DNA of 64,000 bases from Achromobacter sp. B7 (GTDB lineage Bacteria; Pseudomonadota; Gammaproteobacteria; Burkholderiales; Burkholderiaceae_B): NCBI RefSeq assembly GCF_003600685.1, contig NZ_CP032084.1:2852001-2916000 (forward strand), written 5' to 3'. The notes below the pieces were generated by a model. The model worked only from the letters and a program-made list of their open reading frames with translations, made no database searches and was not told the DNA's origin. This document shows positions 50,917-60,008 of this stretch, one piece after another. Position 1 is the first letter of the stretch. Each line of letters opens with the position of its first letter. Position numbers and translations under genes: made by a program.

Positions 50917-52155
50917 ATGAAAACAGACGTTGTGGTTCTGGGCGCTGGCATTGTCGGCGTCAGTACGGCCCTGCATCTTTTGGCGCGCGGCCGTTCGGTG
51001 GTGCTGCTGGACCGAAAGGGGCCGGGCGAAGAAACCAGCTATGGCAACGCGGGCCTGATTGAACGGGCCAGCGTGATTCCGTACGCCTTTCCCAGGGATT
51101 GGCGCAGCCTGTGGCGCTATGCCCGCAACAACACGCCCGACGTCAGCTACCACGTGCGCTTTCTGCCGCGCATTGCGCCATGGCTGCTGCGTTATTGGTG
51201 GCATTCGTCGCCAACGCGGCTGGCGCGTGCGGCCGAGGCGATGCTGCCGCTGATCGAGCGCAGCGTGGCCGAGCACGACGCGCTGAAAGACGACGCGAAT
51301 CTGGCGCCGCTGTTTCGCCGCAATGGCTGGATTGACGCCGCGCGCACCGAAGCCGGCCTGGCGCAGGCAATCGCCGACGCCGAGGCGCTGGCGCCGTATG
51401 CGCTGAACTACCGCGTGCTGGACCGGCAGGCCTTGACGGCGCTGGAGCCGTCCCTGTCGGCGCGGGCGGTGGGTGCCGTGCATTGGCTGGACCCCGTCAA
51501 CGTGTCGGATCCCGGCGCCGTCACGCGCGGCTACGCGGCGCTGTTTCAACAACGGGGCGGGCAACTGGTACGCGGCGACGCCCGCACCCTTCAGGGCTCG
51601 GGCGCCGGGCGTTGGCAGGTGCAGGCCGATGACGGCCGGATCCAGGCGCGCGATGTAGTGGTGGCGATGGGCCCGTGGTCGCTGGATATTCTGCGGCCGT
51701 TGGGCTACCGCATTCCCATGGCGGTCAAGCGCGGCTATCACCAGCACTTTGCGCTGGACGCGGGCGCAACGTTGTCGCATCCGGTGGCGGACATCGACAG
51801 CGGTTTTGTGGTGACGCCGATGACGCGGGGCGTGCGACTGACCACGGGGGCCGAGTTTGCGCATCGGGATGCGCCGCCGTCGCCCATCCAGATCCAGCGT
51901 ACGCGGGTATTGGCTGGGCAATTGCTGCCCCTGGGCGCGGCGGTGGAGCAGGAACCGTGGATGGGTTGCCGGCCTTGCATGCCGGACATGAGGCCGGTGA
52001 TCGGCCCCGCGCCTGGGCATAAGGGGTTGTGGATGGCCTTCGGCCACGCGCATCATGGCTTCACGTTGGGCCCGGTGACCGGCAAGCTGCTTGCCAGCCT
52101 GATCACCGGCCAGACGCCAGACATGGACCCCGCGCCTTACGCATTGCGCCGCTAA
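50917..52155 (+). CDS. DadA-like FAD-dependent D-amino-acid dehydrogenase/oxidase
   Basis: A 412-residue flavoprotein of the DAO family. The N-terminal FAD motif is VVLGAGIVGVSTALHLLARG (residues 6-25), followed by DRKGPGEETSYGNAGLI, a DadA-type signature. The C-terminal FAD-contact region reads GHAHHGFTLGPVTG. Probably oxidises a D-amino acid or another secondary/primary amine. It starts at the ATG at 50917. A link with the D-aminoacylase module at 26-29 kb is possible but the genes are far apart. Confidence 0.88.
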   Translation: MKTDVVVLGAGIVGVSTALHLLARGRSVVLLDRKGPGEETSYGNAGLIERASVIPYAFPRDWRSLWRYARNNTPDVSYHVRFLPRIAPWLLRYWWHSSPTRLARAAEAMLPLIERSVAEHDALKDDANLAPLFRRNGWIDAARTEAGLAQAIADAEALAPYALNYRVLDRQALTALEPSLSARAVGAVHWLDPVNVSDPGAVTRGYAALFQQRGGQLVRGDARTLQGSGAGRWQVQADDGRIQARDVVVAMGPWSLDILRPLGYRIPMAVKRGYHQHFALDAGATLSHPVADIDSGFVVTPMTRGVRLTTGAEFAHRDAPPSPIQIQRTRVLAGQLLPLGAAVEQEPWMGCRPCMPDMRPVIGPAPGHKGLWMAFGHAHHGFTLGPVTGKLLASLITGQTPDMDPAPYALRR

Positions 52156-52200
52156 GCAAGCGGCAGGGGTGGCGGTGGGGCAGGGCAGTCGCGTTGACGG

Positions 52201-52209
52201 CCCCCCCCC
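52201..52209. repeat. Run of nine C after aroG
   Basis: A homopolymer of nine C lies in the 66-bp convergent junction between the DadA-like and aroG stops. No terminator-like hairpin with a T-run is present. Length may vary between isolates. Confidence 0.75.
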
Positions 52210-52221
52210 GTGGGCGTGTGT

Positions 52222-53355
52222 TTACGCCGTACCGGCCACTTTCAAACGGCGCTGGCGCACCGCCTGTGCCAGCGTTTCCAGCACCGGTTCGGTCTGGCTC
52301 CAGCCCAGGCAGGCGTCGGTGATCGACACACCACGGCGCAGCGGTTGGCCGGGCTTCAGATCCTGGCGGCCTTCTTCCAGATGGCTTTCGATCATGACGC
52401 CGGTGATGCGCGCATCGCCTTGCGCCAGCTGCGCGGCGATGTCGTTGGCCACGTCGATCTGGCGCAGGTGCGACTTGTTGGAGTTGGCGTGCGAGCAGTC
52501 GATCATGACCTGTTCGCGCTGGCCGGCGGCGCGCAGGGCGGCGCAACAGGCGTCGACGCTGGCTGCGTCATAGTTGGGGCCTTGCTTGCCGCCGCGCAAA
52601 ATCACATGCGTGTCCTGGTTGCCGCGCGTCTCGAAAATGGCGGCCATGCCCATCTTGGTCATGCCCATGAACGCGTGCTTGGCACTGGCGGCAACCATGG
52701 CGTCGGCTGCGATCTGCACGCCGCCGTCGGTACCATTCTTGAACCCCAGCGGGCAGCTCAGGCCTGAGCTCAGCTGGCGGTGGCTGGGGCTTTCGGTGGT
52801 GCGCGCGCCGATGGCGCCCCAGGCGATCAGGTCAGCGATGTACTGCGGGCTGAGCAAGTCCAGGAATTCGGTGGCAATCGGCAAACCCAGGCCGCTGATG
52901 TCCAGCAACAGTTCGCGCGCGCGGCGCAGGCCCTCGTTGATGCGGAAGCTGCCATCCAGGCGCGGATCGTTGATGTAACCCTTCCAGCCCACCGTGGTGC
53001 GCGGCTTTTCAAAGTACACGCGCATGACGATCAGCAGGTCTTTCTTGTGCTGATCGACGGCGGCGCGCAACTGGCGCGCGTAGTCCATGGCCTGGCCATG
53101 GTCGTGAATGGAGCAGGGGCCCACGACGATCAGCAGGCGGTCGTCGCGGCCGTGCAGCACGTTGGCGATCTGCGCGCGGCTTTCCTCGACCAGCGTCTGG
53201 ATAGCGGTGGATACGGGCAGTTCGTCCTGCAGGAGCGCGGGCGAAATCAGGGGACGAACGGCGCTGATGCGGGTGTCGTCGGTGCGCGTGTTGTCCTGGG
53301 TCGAGTCGGCCGTGCCGACCTCGCGGTCGTGCTGGGGGTCGTCAATGCGGGTCAA
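52222..53355 (-). CDS. aroG: 3-deoxy-7-phosphoheptulonate synthase (DAHP synthase, AroG type)
   Basis: A type I DAHP synthase of about 377 residues that condenses PEP and erythrose-4-phosphate, first step of aromatic amino acid synthesis. Conserved segments: VVGPCSIHD, VMRVYFEKPRTTVGWKGY, GARTTESPSHR, IDCSHANS and VMIESHLEEG, with the metal Cys and His in GPCSIHD and DCSHAN. There is no N-terminal ATG; the TTG at 53355 has a well-spaced ggag ribosome site, while TTG codons at 53382 and 53391 are alternatives. The region 53356-53659 before the next gene has no gene. Confidence 0.93.
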   Translation of the reverse strand: MTRIDDPQHDREVGTADSTQDNTRTDDTRISAVRPLISPALLQDELPVSTAIQTLVEESRAQIANVLHGRDDRLLIVVGPCSIHDHGQAMDYARQLRAAVDQHKKDLLIVMRVYFEKPRTTVGWKGYINDPRLDGSFRINEGLRRARELLLDISGLGLPIATEFLDLLSPQYIADLIAWGAIGARTTESPSHRQLSSGLSCPLGFKNGTDGGVQIAADAMVAASAKHAFMGMTKMGMAAIFETRGNQDTHVILRGGKQGPNYDAASVDACCAALRAAGQREQVMIDCSHANSNKSHLRQIDVANDIAAQLAQGDARITGVMIESHLEEGRQDLKPGQPLRRGVSITDACLGWSQTEPVLETLAQAVRQRRLKVAGTA

Positions 53356-53659
53356 GGGAAGCTCCGTGCCGTGGTTGCGCAAGCTGCGCAAGATGCGTAA
53401 AGGCGGCCATTATCGCACCCGCGCGCCCACCCCCGGGCGGCGGGGCGGCGTCCGTCTGGACGAGCCGGTGCGTTGTGCGTGGACAACGGGACGAGGCAAT
53501 TGCGGCCAGGGTGTTCTTAAACCTACGCCTATCGGCCCGGAAATTGCCTTAGCCCTTTGCCGCCGACGACAGAGCGCAAGTGAATGCCGTAGCATGGGAA
53601 CCCGAACAGAACCAGCGGCCGCCTGCCAGGGCTCGACCTATAAGCTAGGACGAAAACGA
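53356..53659. other. Divergent region between aroG and the REC-EAL gene
   Basis: 304 bp (or about 268 if aroG starts at 53391). No gene or clear operator recognised. An A/T-richer patch near 53513-53550 may hold the REC-EAL promoter. Confidence 0.4.
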
Positions 53660-54877
53660 ATGCCAAAAACCGACGCCGGAGCCGCTCGACGAATTCTTCT
53701 CGTTGAAGATCACCCCGTTGAACGCGCTTATCTGCAGAACATGCTGCTGGCGTTGGGATATCGGCGGGTTGCCGGATTGGGCAGCAGCACGGAAGCGGTC
53801 AGCGCGTTAAGCCGGCAGTACTACGACCTGGTCATCAGCGACATCGTGATGAGCGACGGCGACGGCACCCACATGCCCAACGAATTGCGGCGCCTGGTGG
53901 ATGTGGGCCGGCTAAAAAGCATGCCTCCCATCATCTGGATCAGCAGCCTGAGCGAAGAGCTGTTGCAGTCACATGTACGGCTGGCGCTGCAAGCCGGCTG
54001 CCCGTCGGCGCAGGCGCTGTCCAAGCCGGTATCCCGCACGGCCATGCACCAGGCCATCAAGGCCGGGCTTGCCGCCGAGGACGTGACGACGCCCCAGCAC
54101 CCATCCATCCGCCGCGAAGTGGTCGAGGCCGAACTTGGCCGGGCCTTGATCACGGGCGTGGGCATGAGCGTGGTGTTGCAACCGCAAATGAGCCTGTCCA
54201 CCGGCAAGGTGCTGGCCGCCGAAGCGCTGTCGCGTTGGGATCATCCCGAGCTGGGCGCCATATCCGCCGTGGATTTTGTGCCGGCCGCGCATCGCCTGGG
54301 CATGGATCGCATGCTGTTTCTGCGCGTGACGGATCGCGTGCTGGAGGTGCAGAAAACGCTGCACGCCGAAGGCATCGCCGTGCCCATCGCCATTAACGCA
54401 TCGGCGTCCACGCTGTGTTCTCGCGATATGCCGGCCGTGCTGGAAAAGCGCGTAGCGCAGGCGGGACTGCCGGCGCGCTTGATCAAGATCGAACTGACCG
54501 AGGACGAGCCCGTCAACGATTGGCTGGCGCTGTCTTCCGCGTTGAATCTGCTGCGCGTGCGCGGCTTTGAACTGGCCATGGACGACTTCGGCGCGGGCAT
54601 CGCCTCGATGCGGCTGTTTTCCGCCATGCCTTTTACAGAACTCAAGATCGACCGGGACTTTATCGTCCACATGCACCGCGAAGCCGCATCGCGCGCGGTG
54701 GTGGCCGCGGCCATCGAAATGGGCCGGGTGCTGGGCCGGCGCGTGGTCGCCGAAGGGGTCGAGCAGGAACGCGACCTGCAACTGCTGCGCGAGCTGGGTT
54801 GCGACGTGGCCCAGGGCTATGGCCTGTCCATCCCCCTGGAGCAGCAAGCGTTCATCGAATTCTGCCGCCAGCACTGA
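53660..54877 (+). CDS. Response regulator with EAL cyclic-di-GMP phosphodiesterase domain
   Basis: A 405-residue cytoplasmic protein. The receiver (residues 10-135) has E16/D17, the phospho-acceptor D61 and K122. The EAL domain (about 155-400) retains E188-A-L, INAS, E278-L-T-E, DDFGAG (308-313), LKIDRDF, EGVEQE and the QGYG end. All metal and substrate residues I can check are present, so it should hydrolyse cyclic-di-GMP, lowering the pool in response to an unlinked kinase. The ATG at 53660 has a tagga ribosome site. Confidence 0.92.
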   Translation: MPKTDAGAARRILLVEDHPVERAYLQNMLLALGYRRVAGLGSSTEAVSALSRQYYDLVISDIVMSDGDGTHMPNELRRLVDVGRLKSMPPIIWISSLSEELLQSHVRLALQAGCPSAQALSKPVSRTAMHQAIKAGLAAEDVTTPQHPSIRREVVEAELGRALITGVGMSVVLQPQMSLSTGKVLAAEALSRWDHPELGAISAVDFVPAAHRLGMDRMLFLRVTDRVLEVQKTLHAEGIAVPIAINASASTLCSRDMPAVLEKRVAQAGLPARLIKIELTEDEPVNDWLALSSALNLLRVRGFELAMDDFGAGIASMRLFSAMPFTELKIDRDFIVHMHREAASRAVVAAAIEMGRVLGRRVVAEGVEQERDLQLLRELGCDVAQGYGLSIPLEQQAFIEFCRQH

Positions 54878-54901
54878 AGCGGCCGGCGGCGGGCGGGGCA
54901 A

Positions 54902-56551
54902 TCAGATGCCGGACACGTCGATGTCGCCGGGATAGTCGATCGAGAACTTCAGAACGGTCTCGCGCGATTTGCCCGGTTCAAGGTCCCAATTCCAGACCAG
55001 CTTGCCGTCTTCTTCGCGCTTGATGTCGCGGTCGGCGGGCGAGAGCAGCTTGACGACGATTTTCTCGTTGCGCGAGACGGGCAGGCGGTCCTTGAACGAC
55101 ACCTGTTCCTTGGTGGCCTTGTTGTTCTTGACCGTGATCTTGTATTCGTACGTCACCCGCTTGCCGCTGCTCGAAAAACCCGTGCTTTCGGTGTAGCGGT
55201 TGACCAGCTGGCGCTTGATCGAGATGCCGTCGTCGGCGCCCATCGCCAGTTCGACCTTTTCGCCCGGCATCACCGCCTTCATGGCGCTGGACGCGACAAA
55301 CGCGTCGTCCAGGAAGGTGTTGAGCGGGCCGGCCAGGAACGGAAAATCGGTGTTGTTGCTGGCCTGCGCCGTCAGGAATACCGCTTCGCGCAGCGCGGGC
55401 GTGGATTGATATTGCAGGGTGGCCGGCAGCTTGGCGGTTGCGATCGCCACGCGCTGGGTAGAGTTGTCCGAGGGAAGCGTGGCCGGGTTCTGGATCTGGA
55501 ACGAGGCGCTGGTGGCCTCGTTTTGTACCTGCGCGGTGCGCACGTCGATCGGTTCCGGCATGACGTCGGCCTGTGCGCTTTCGGCATAGGCCTGGCTGGC
55601 GCCGCGCGGCGCGCGCTTCATGGCCATTTCGCTGGATACGGCAGGCGCGGGCGCGGCGATGGGGCGCGGCGGCGGAGGCGGTGGGGCGGCCACATCGATA
55701 ATCCACGGTTGCAAGGTCGGCGCGCCACCGCCCAAGGCGGGCCGGGCAGTGGACAACGTCAACTTGACGTTGTTCCAGTCTTCGCCGGAATTCTGGCGAA
55801 TGACGCCGAAGTAACCCAGATCCACGCTCCGGTCGGCGGGACGCAGGCGGGCGTCATAGGCAGGCGTCCAGCGCGCGCCGCCGACGGCGTACGACACTGC
55901 CAGGTCGACCTTGCCCGCACGCGCCAGGTTGACCCGCAACGTAACGGTCTTGGTGCGGCGGCTCATCTGGCCTTGCACCACGTTCAGCTGGTTTTGCAAT
56001 GCGGCAAGCTCGCGTTCCAATGCTTCTTTGCGCGTTGCGACCTGACGCAATCCGGCCAGTGCCTTGGCCAGGCTGTCCGCGCTAAGCGTCTGGATGGCCT
56101 TGAGTTCTTCCAAGGTCAGCCGGGCGCTGTCCTTGGAGGGTTCGGTGGCGCCGCGCTGCATCATCAAGACCAGCTCGCGCTGGTTGTCCAGCACGGCGGC
56201 CTCGTCATCCAGCTCGGCCATCTGGGCTTCCAGCTTGCGCACCTGCTCTTGCAAGGCGCGAACGCGTTCGTTGGCCGTGTCGGCGTTGAAGGCGTCGCGC
56301 ACCTTGACGTCCAGCAACGAAGCCTGGCCGGTGCTTTTGGCCGACACTTGCAGGGAATTCTCCTGCAACGATGCCGGCAGGTTTTCCAGGGTCAGCTCAT
56401 GCTCGCCCGCCGCCAACTCGCTGGTGGCCGAGCGCGTGACGACCGCGCGGTCCTGATAGACCGTCACCGCGCCGATGGCGGAGGTCAGCGCGGCGGCTGC
56501 GCCCAAGCCGGGAATCGTTGCAAGGGCCAAGGCCAGGAGAGTACGTCGCAC
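54902..56551 (-). CDS. DUF4139 / mucoidy inhibitor MuiA family protein
   Basis: A secreted or periplasmic protein of about 549 residues. The GTG at 56551 has a good aaaggtg ribosome site and starts a signal peptide (RRTLLALALATIPGLGAAAA). A DUF4140 N-terminal domain (AVTVYQDRAVVTRSATSELA) leads into coiled-coil segments (residues about 90-200, rich in Leu, Glu and Gln), then a DUF4139 region (YAVGGARWTPAYDARLRPAD) and a Pro-rich insert with seven consecutive prolines. The C-terminal part has LPVSRNEKIVVKLLSP. Function is unclear; the family name comes from mucoidy inhibition. Confidence 0.85.
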   Translation of the reverse strand: MRRTLLALALATIPGLGAAAALTSAIGAVTVYQDRAVVTRSATSELAAGEHELTLENLPASLQENSLQVSAKSTGQASLLDVKVRDAFNADTANERVRALQEQVRKLEAQMAELDDEAAVLDNQRELVLMMQRGATEPSKDSARLTLEELKAIQTLSADSLAKALAGLRQVATRKEALERELAALQNQLNVVQGQMSRRTKTVTLRVNLARAGKVDLAVSYAVGGARWTPAYDARLRPADRSVDLGYFGVIRQNSGEDWNNVKLTLSTARPALGGGAPTLQPWIIDVAAPPPPPPRPIAAPAPAVSSEMAMKRAPRGASQAYAESAQADVMPEPIDVRTAQVQNEATSASFQIQNPATLPSDNSTQRVAIATAKLPATLQYQSTPALREAVFLTAQASNNTDFPFLAGPLNTFLDDAFVASSAMKAVMPGEKVELAMGADDGISIKRQLVNRYTESTGFSSSGKRVTYEYKITVKNNKATKEQVSFKDRLPVSRNEKIVVKLLSPADRDIKREEDGKLVWNWDLEPGKSRETVLKFSIDYPGDIDVSGI

Positions 56552-56677
56552 GGGTTCACCTTTGAAAAGGTTGATATCTGAAGCTGCGTCCCGGCTCAGG
56601 GACGGATCAGCGGTAGCGCAATTTACTCTGGTGTCCAAGGCGCGGGCTTTACAGAAGATGACAAACGCGACAGGGCA

Positions 56678-57598
56678 CTACGGCGGCGATGCGGCCGGCT
56701 GCGCGCGTTCGGGATGGGCCAGTTGGCGCAGCAACGACACGGCGTTGCCTGCGGCCATGGAGCGGTCATGGCGGCGGTAGGCCATGTCCAGCAAAGCGTG
56801 GGGGGCGTCGCCCTTGATGGGGCGATACTCAATGCCCTGCGCGCCCATGTGGCGCATGGCGGCGGGCACGATGGAAATGCCGACGCCGGCTGCCACCAAG
56901 CTGACGATGGACGCCATTTGCGGCGCCTCTTGAATGACGCGCGGTGCAAAGCCCGCGCGCTGGCAGGCGGACTGGATGGCGTCGTACAGGCCGGCGCCGA
57001 TGGGGCGCGGGTACAGCACGAAGTCCTCATCGGCCAGCGCCGCAATCGGTACGCTGCGGCGGCGGCTTAAGGCGTGATCGGGGGGCAGGGCGACCAGCAT
57101 GGGTTCGTCCAGGACGCGTTCGGATTCGAACTCCGCGTCCAGCAGGTAGGGCGGCCGTACAAAGGCGATGTCTACCTCGCCCACGCGCAGCCCGCGCAGC
57201 AGTGAAATGGTGTTGCTTTCCGTCAAGGTGATGCGCACGTCGGGATAGCGGTCGCGATAAGCGCGAATGGCGCGAGGCAGGTACGGGTGGAATACGGCCG
57301 ATGCCGTAAAGCCCACGGTAATCGCGCCGCGCTCGCCTCGTCCCAGCCGCCGGGCCGTGTCTATCGCGCGGTCGGCGCTGGCAAGAATGGCGCGGGCGTC
57401 TTCCAGGAACTGGGCGCCGGCTTCGGTCATCTCGATGCCGCGGGGAAGCCGGAGAAATAGCGGTGTGCCGATTTCCCGTTCCAGCTGCTGAATCTGCTGG
57501 CTCAACGGCGGCTGGCCAATTCCCAGGCGCGCCGCTGCCCGCGTGAAATGCAATTCTTCGGCCACCGCCGTGAAATAGCGCAGATGTCGTAATTCCAT
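56678..57598 (-). CDS. LysR-family transcriptional regulator
   Basis: A 306-residue LysR protein with a textbook N-terminus (MELRHLRYFTAVAEELHFTR, LGIGQPPLSQQIQQLE). The ligand domain begins ITVGFTASAVFHPYLPR. It is divergent from an MFS gene with 107 bp between starts, resembling the YnfL/YnfM arrangement, and probably controls it. Confidence 0.9.
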   Translation of the reverse strand: MELRHLRYFTAVAEELHFTRAAARLGIGQPPLSQQIQQLEREIGTPLFLRLPRGIEMTEAGAQFLEDARAILASADRAIDTARRLGRGERGAITVGFTASAVFHPYLPRAIRAYRDRYPDVRITLTESNTISLLRGLRVGEVDIAFVRPPYLLDAEFESERVLDEPMLVALPPDHALSRRRSVPIAALADEDFVLYPRPIGAGLYDAIQSACQRAGFAPRVIQEAPQMASIVSLVAAGVGISIVPAAMRHMGAQGIEYRPIKGDAPHALLDMAYRRHDRSMAAGNAVSLLRQLAHPERAQPAASPP

Positions 57599-57705
57599 CG
57601 TTTTAAAGTATGGACGGTAGGGGTTTCATATATTGGACATATCAAGGCGAAAAGTCTACTTTTGGTCTGCGGGCGCGTCGCCCGCTTGTCTTTCAGAGAT
57701 TTCCC

Positions 57706-58974
57706 ATGTCTGCCCCTAGCGCCAGTTCTCCCACTCCCACGCCCGCCCCTTACCTGGCGCGCGGCACGCCAGAACTGCATCGCGCGCAATGGGCCTTGTT
57801 CGCAGCCGGCTTTTCCACGTTTTCGCTGTTGTATTGCGTGCAGCCGCTGATGCCGCTGTTCACTGGCGCCTTCGGCGTGTCGCCCGCGCAAAGCAGCCTG
57901 GTCCTGTCCTTGTGCACCGGCTTGCTGGCGATCGCGATCTTCTTTGTTGGCCTGTTCTCCCAAGCATTGCCGCGCAAGCGCGTCATGGCCTGGTCGTTGC
58001 TGGCTTCCGCCGCGCTGGGCACCATCGCGGCCGTGGCGCCCGACTGGCACAGCCTGCTGGCGCTGCGCGCGCTGCAAGGCGTGGCGATGGGCGGCGTCCC
58101 CGCCGTCGCCATGGCCTACCTGGCCGAGGAAGTCGAACCGGACACGCTGGGCTTCGTGATGGGCCTGTATATCAGCGGAAGCGCGTTTGGCGGGCTGTCC
58201 GGCCGCGTCATCACCGGGCTGGTCTCGGATCACTTTGGCTGGCGCGCCGCGATGGGCACGCTGGGGGTCGTGGGCATCGTGGCCGCGGCGCTGTTCATGT
58301 GGTTGCTGCCCGCCTCGCGCCGCTTCACGCCGCAACGCGGGCGTGGCTGGGCCGGTGTGTTGGGCGATGTGCGGGCCGGTGTCGGCGCGCACCTGAAGAA
58401 CGGGTCCTTATGCGCGTTGTTCGCCATGGGCGGCCTGCTGATGGGCGCGTTTGTCACGGTCTACAACTACGTGGGCTTCCGCCTGCTGCTGCCGCCGTTT
58501 TCGCTAAGCCAGACCTTCATCGGCTTCATCTTCGTCGTGTATCTGGTCGGCATCTTTGCCTCGACGTTTTTCGGCCGCCTTGCCGACCGCCACGGCCGGG
58601 GCGCCATGCTGTCCGCCGCCACAGGCCTGGCCTTGGCGGGGTTGCTGCTGACCTTGTCGGACTCCTTGCCCATCCTGATCGCCGGTATCGTGGTGTTTAC
58701 CTTCGGCTTTTTCGCGGCGCATGCGGTCGCCAGCGGCTGGGTGGGCCAGATGGCCCGAGGCTACAAGGCACTGGCTGCATCGCTGTACCTGCTGGTGTAT
58801 TACGTGGGGTCCAGCGTGCTGGGCGCCTGGGGCGGCCACTTCTGGGCGGCCCAGCAATGGCCGGGCGTGGCCGCGATGGCCGGCGGTTTGTTGGCATTGG
58901 CATTGGCCATCAGCGCCGGCCTGGCCTGGCGCACCAGCGGCGCACGTCGCGGGGACGCCGGTCAACCGGCTTGA
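57706..58974 (+). CDS. MFS-family transporter (YnfM-like)
   Basis: A 422-residue transporter with about twelve hydrophobic segments. The ATG at 57706 has a cagag ribosome site; in-frame sequence before it lacks membrane character. Family features are LLYCVQPLMPLFTGAFGVSP near residue 40 and FGRLADRHGRGAMLSAATG in the second half, an MFS motif A copy. Likely an efflux carrier controlled by the divergent LysR protein. Its last 13 bases overlap the end of the convergent type VI immunity candidate. Confidence 0.9.
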   Translation: MSAPSASSPTPTPAPYLARGTPELHRAQWALFAAGFSTFSLLYCVQPLMPLFTGAFGVSPAQSSLVLSLCTGLLAIAIFFVGLFSQALPRKRVMAWSLLASAALGTIAAVAPDWHSLLALRALQGVAMGGVPAVAMAYLAEEVEPDTLGFVMGLYISGSAFGGLSGRVITGLVSDHFGWRAAMGTLGVVGIVAAALFMWLLPASRRFTPQRGRGWAGVLGDVRAGVGAHLKNGSLCALFAMGGLLMGAFVTVYNYVGFRLLLPPFSLSQTFIGFIFVVYLVGIFASTFFGRLADRHGRGAMLSAATGLALAGLLLTLSDSLPILIAGIVVFTFGFFAAHAVASGWVGQMARGYKALAASLYLLVYYVGSSVLGAWGGHFWAAQQWPGVAAMAGGLLALALAISAGLAWRTSGARRGDAGQPA

Positions 58975-60008
58975 TTGCGCGGCTGAACCTGCCGCCCCTT
59001 GTGATCCACAAAGATCACACCCTTGTCCATTCCAGCGTAGCGATAGAAGTAGCGGGCGCTGGACTTGACGGGGCGCGTGTCGTAGGCGGATAGGTCGGCG
59101 CCCGGGGTGCATAGGCGTTCGACTTCTTCTGGCCAGCGAAAGGTGCTGGCTTTGTGTTTGATCCAGCGGTCGAGAAGAGGCTTGAGGGTGAAGAGGTTGA
59201 AGAGGATGTCGTAGATGTTGAAGATATCGCTCCATCCGCCCGTTCTGGTGACGTTGTTGTCACCGGTGGGTTTACGGACAAGGCCTTGCTCGACAAATTT
59301 TGGGTCGGCTTGAATTGCCTTCAGCCCGTGCTCCATATAGCGGCGGATGAACTCCAGCCGGTGAAGGTTCTTGTCGAAGAACGTCTGATCATGCACGTCA
59401 AAGTCGCCTCCGACGATAAACGGCCTTTTACTCTTTCTGATGCTCTCGGGATCCTGGGACGGCATTTGCATCGTCTCAAGATAAGGCTGCGGGAAACATA
59501 AGCGTAGCGTGTAACCGTGCCCGAATTCGGTGTAGGGCCGCACATCGCGCCATGGCAAGTGCAGCACCGTATCGCCATAAGAGACGTGCACCAATTGCGC
59601 TTGCCGATTAAATCGGATGCGCGACATGGCAGAATTGGTTCCTAACCATAAACCCGCCGCCGCCATCAGTAAAAAAGGAATACAGATGAGGGCGCCCTTG
59701 TGCTGGTACTCCCCGAACAGGGGGGCCAGAATGAACACGATGGTCACGGACATGGACACGCCAAGCGTCGACAGTTGCAGCAGAAAGGTAATCTGCCCTT
59801 CCATGCGCGGCTCAATATATTGCTCGTTGAACTGCTCTGGATCGGACACGTCTTCGGTCAGCCATAGCTGCTCCGGATCCATGGCGTAGCGAATGTCGGG
59901 CAGGGCGGCGAAATACAAGCTTTCGTCGAGACGTGCGCATTGACGCTTGAATTCGACTGCGGCGTCCGGGATGGTGGCGGGGTCGATGGCGCGAAGCTTT
60001 TTCACCAT
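58962..60008 (-). CDS. Membrane protein, probable immunity protein for the type VI effector
   Basis: A 348-residue protein starting at the ATG at 60008. Two adjacent membrane helices lie at about residues 73-98 and 104-123, followed by a large soluble domain with aromatic-rich segments (LPWRDVRPYTEFGHGYTLRL; DIFNIYDILFNLFTLKPLLD). It resembles a group of uncharacterised proteins seen after type VI effectors, possibly DUF6708; I cannot confirm this without a search. It overlaps the effector stop by 7 bp. The region 59.1-60.9 kb is clearly less GC-rich than its surroundings, consistent with acquired toxin/immunity DNA. Confidence 0.6.
   Translation of the reverse strand: MVKKLRAIDPATIPDAAVEFKRQCARLDESLYFAALPDIRYAMDPEQLWLTEDVSDPEQFNEQYIEPRMEGQITFLLQLSTLGVSMSVTIVFILAPLFGEYQHKGALICIPFLLMAAAGLWLGTNSAMSRIRFNRQAQLVHVSYGDTVLHLPWRDVRPYTEFGHGYTLRLCFPQPYLETMQMPSQDPESIRKSKRPFIVGGDFDVHDQTFFDKNLHRLEFIRRYMEHGLKAIQADPKFVEQGLVRKPTGDNNVTRTGGWSDIFNIYDILFNLFTLKPLLDRWIKHKASTFRWPEEVERLCTPGADLSAYDTRPVKSSARYFYRYAGMDKGVIFVDHKGRQVQPRNQAG

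Noticed and set aside
50707..52056. In-frame upstream extension of the 161-residue minus-strand gene
   Set aside because: It lies fully antisense to the DadA-like gene; the extended part is Arg/Gln/His-rich and lacks motifs.
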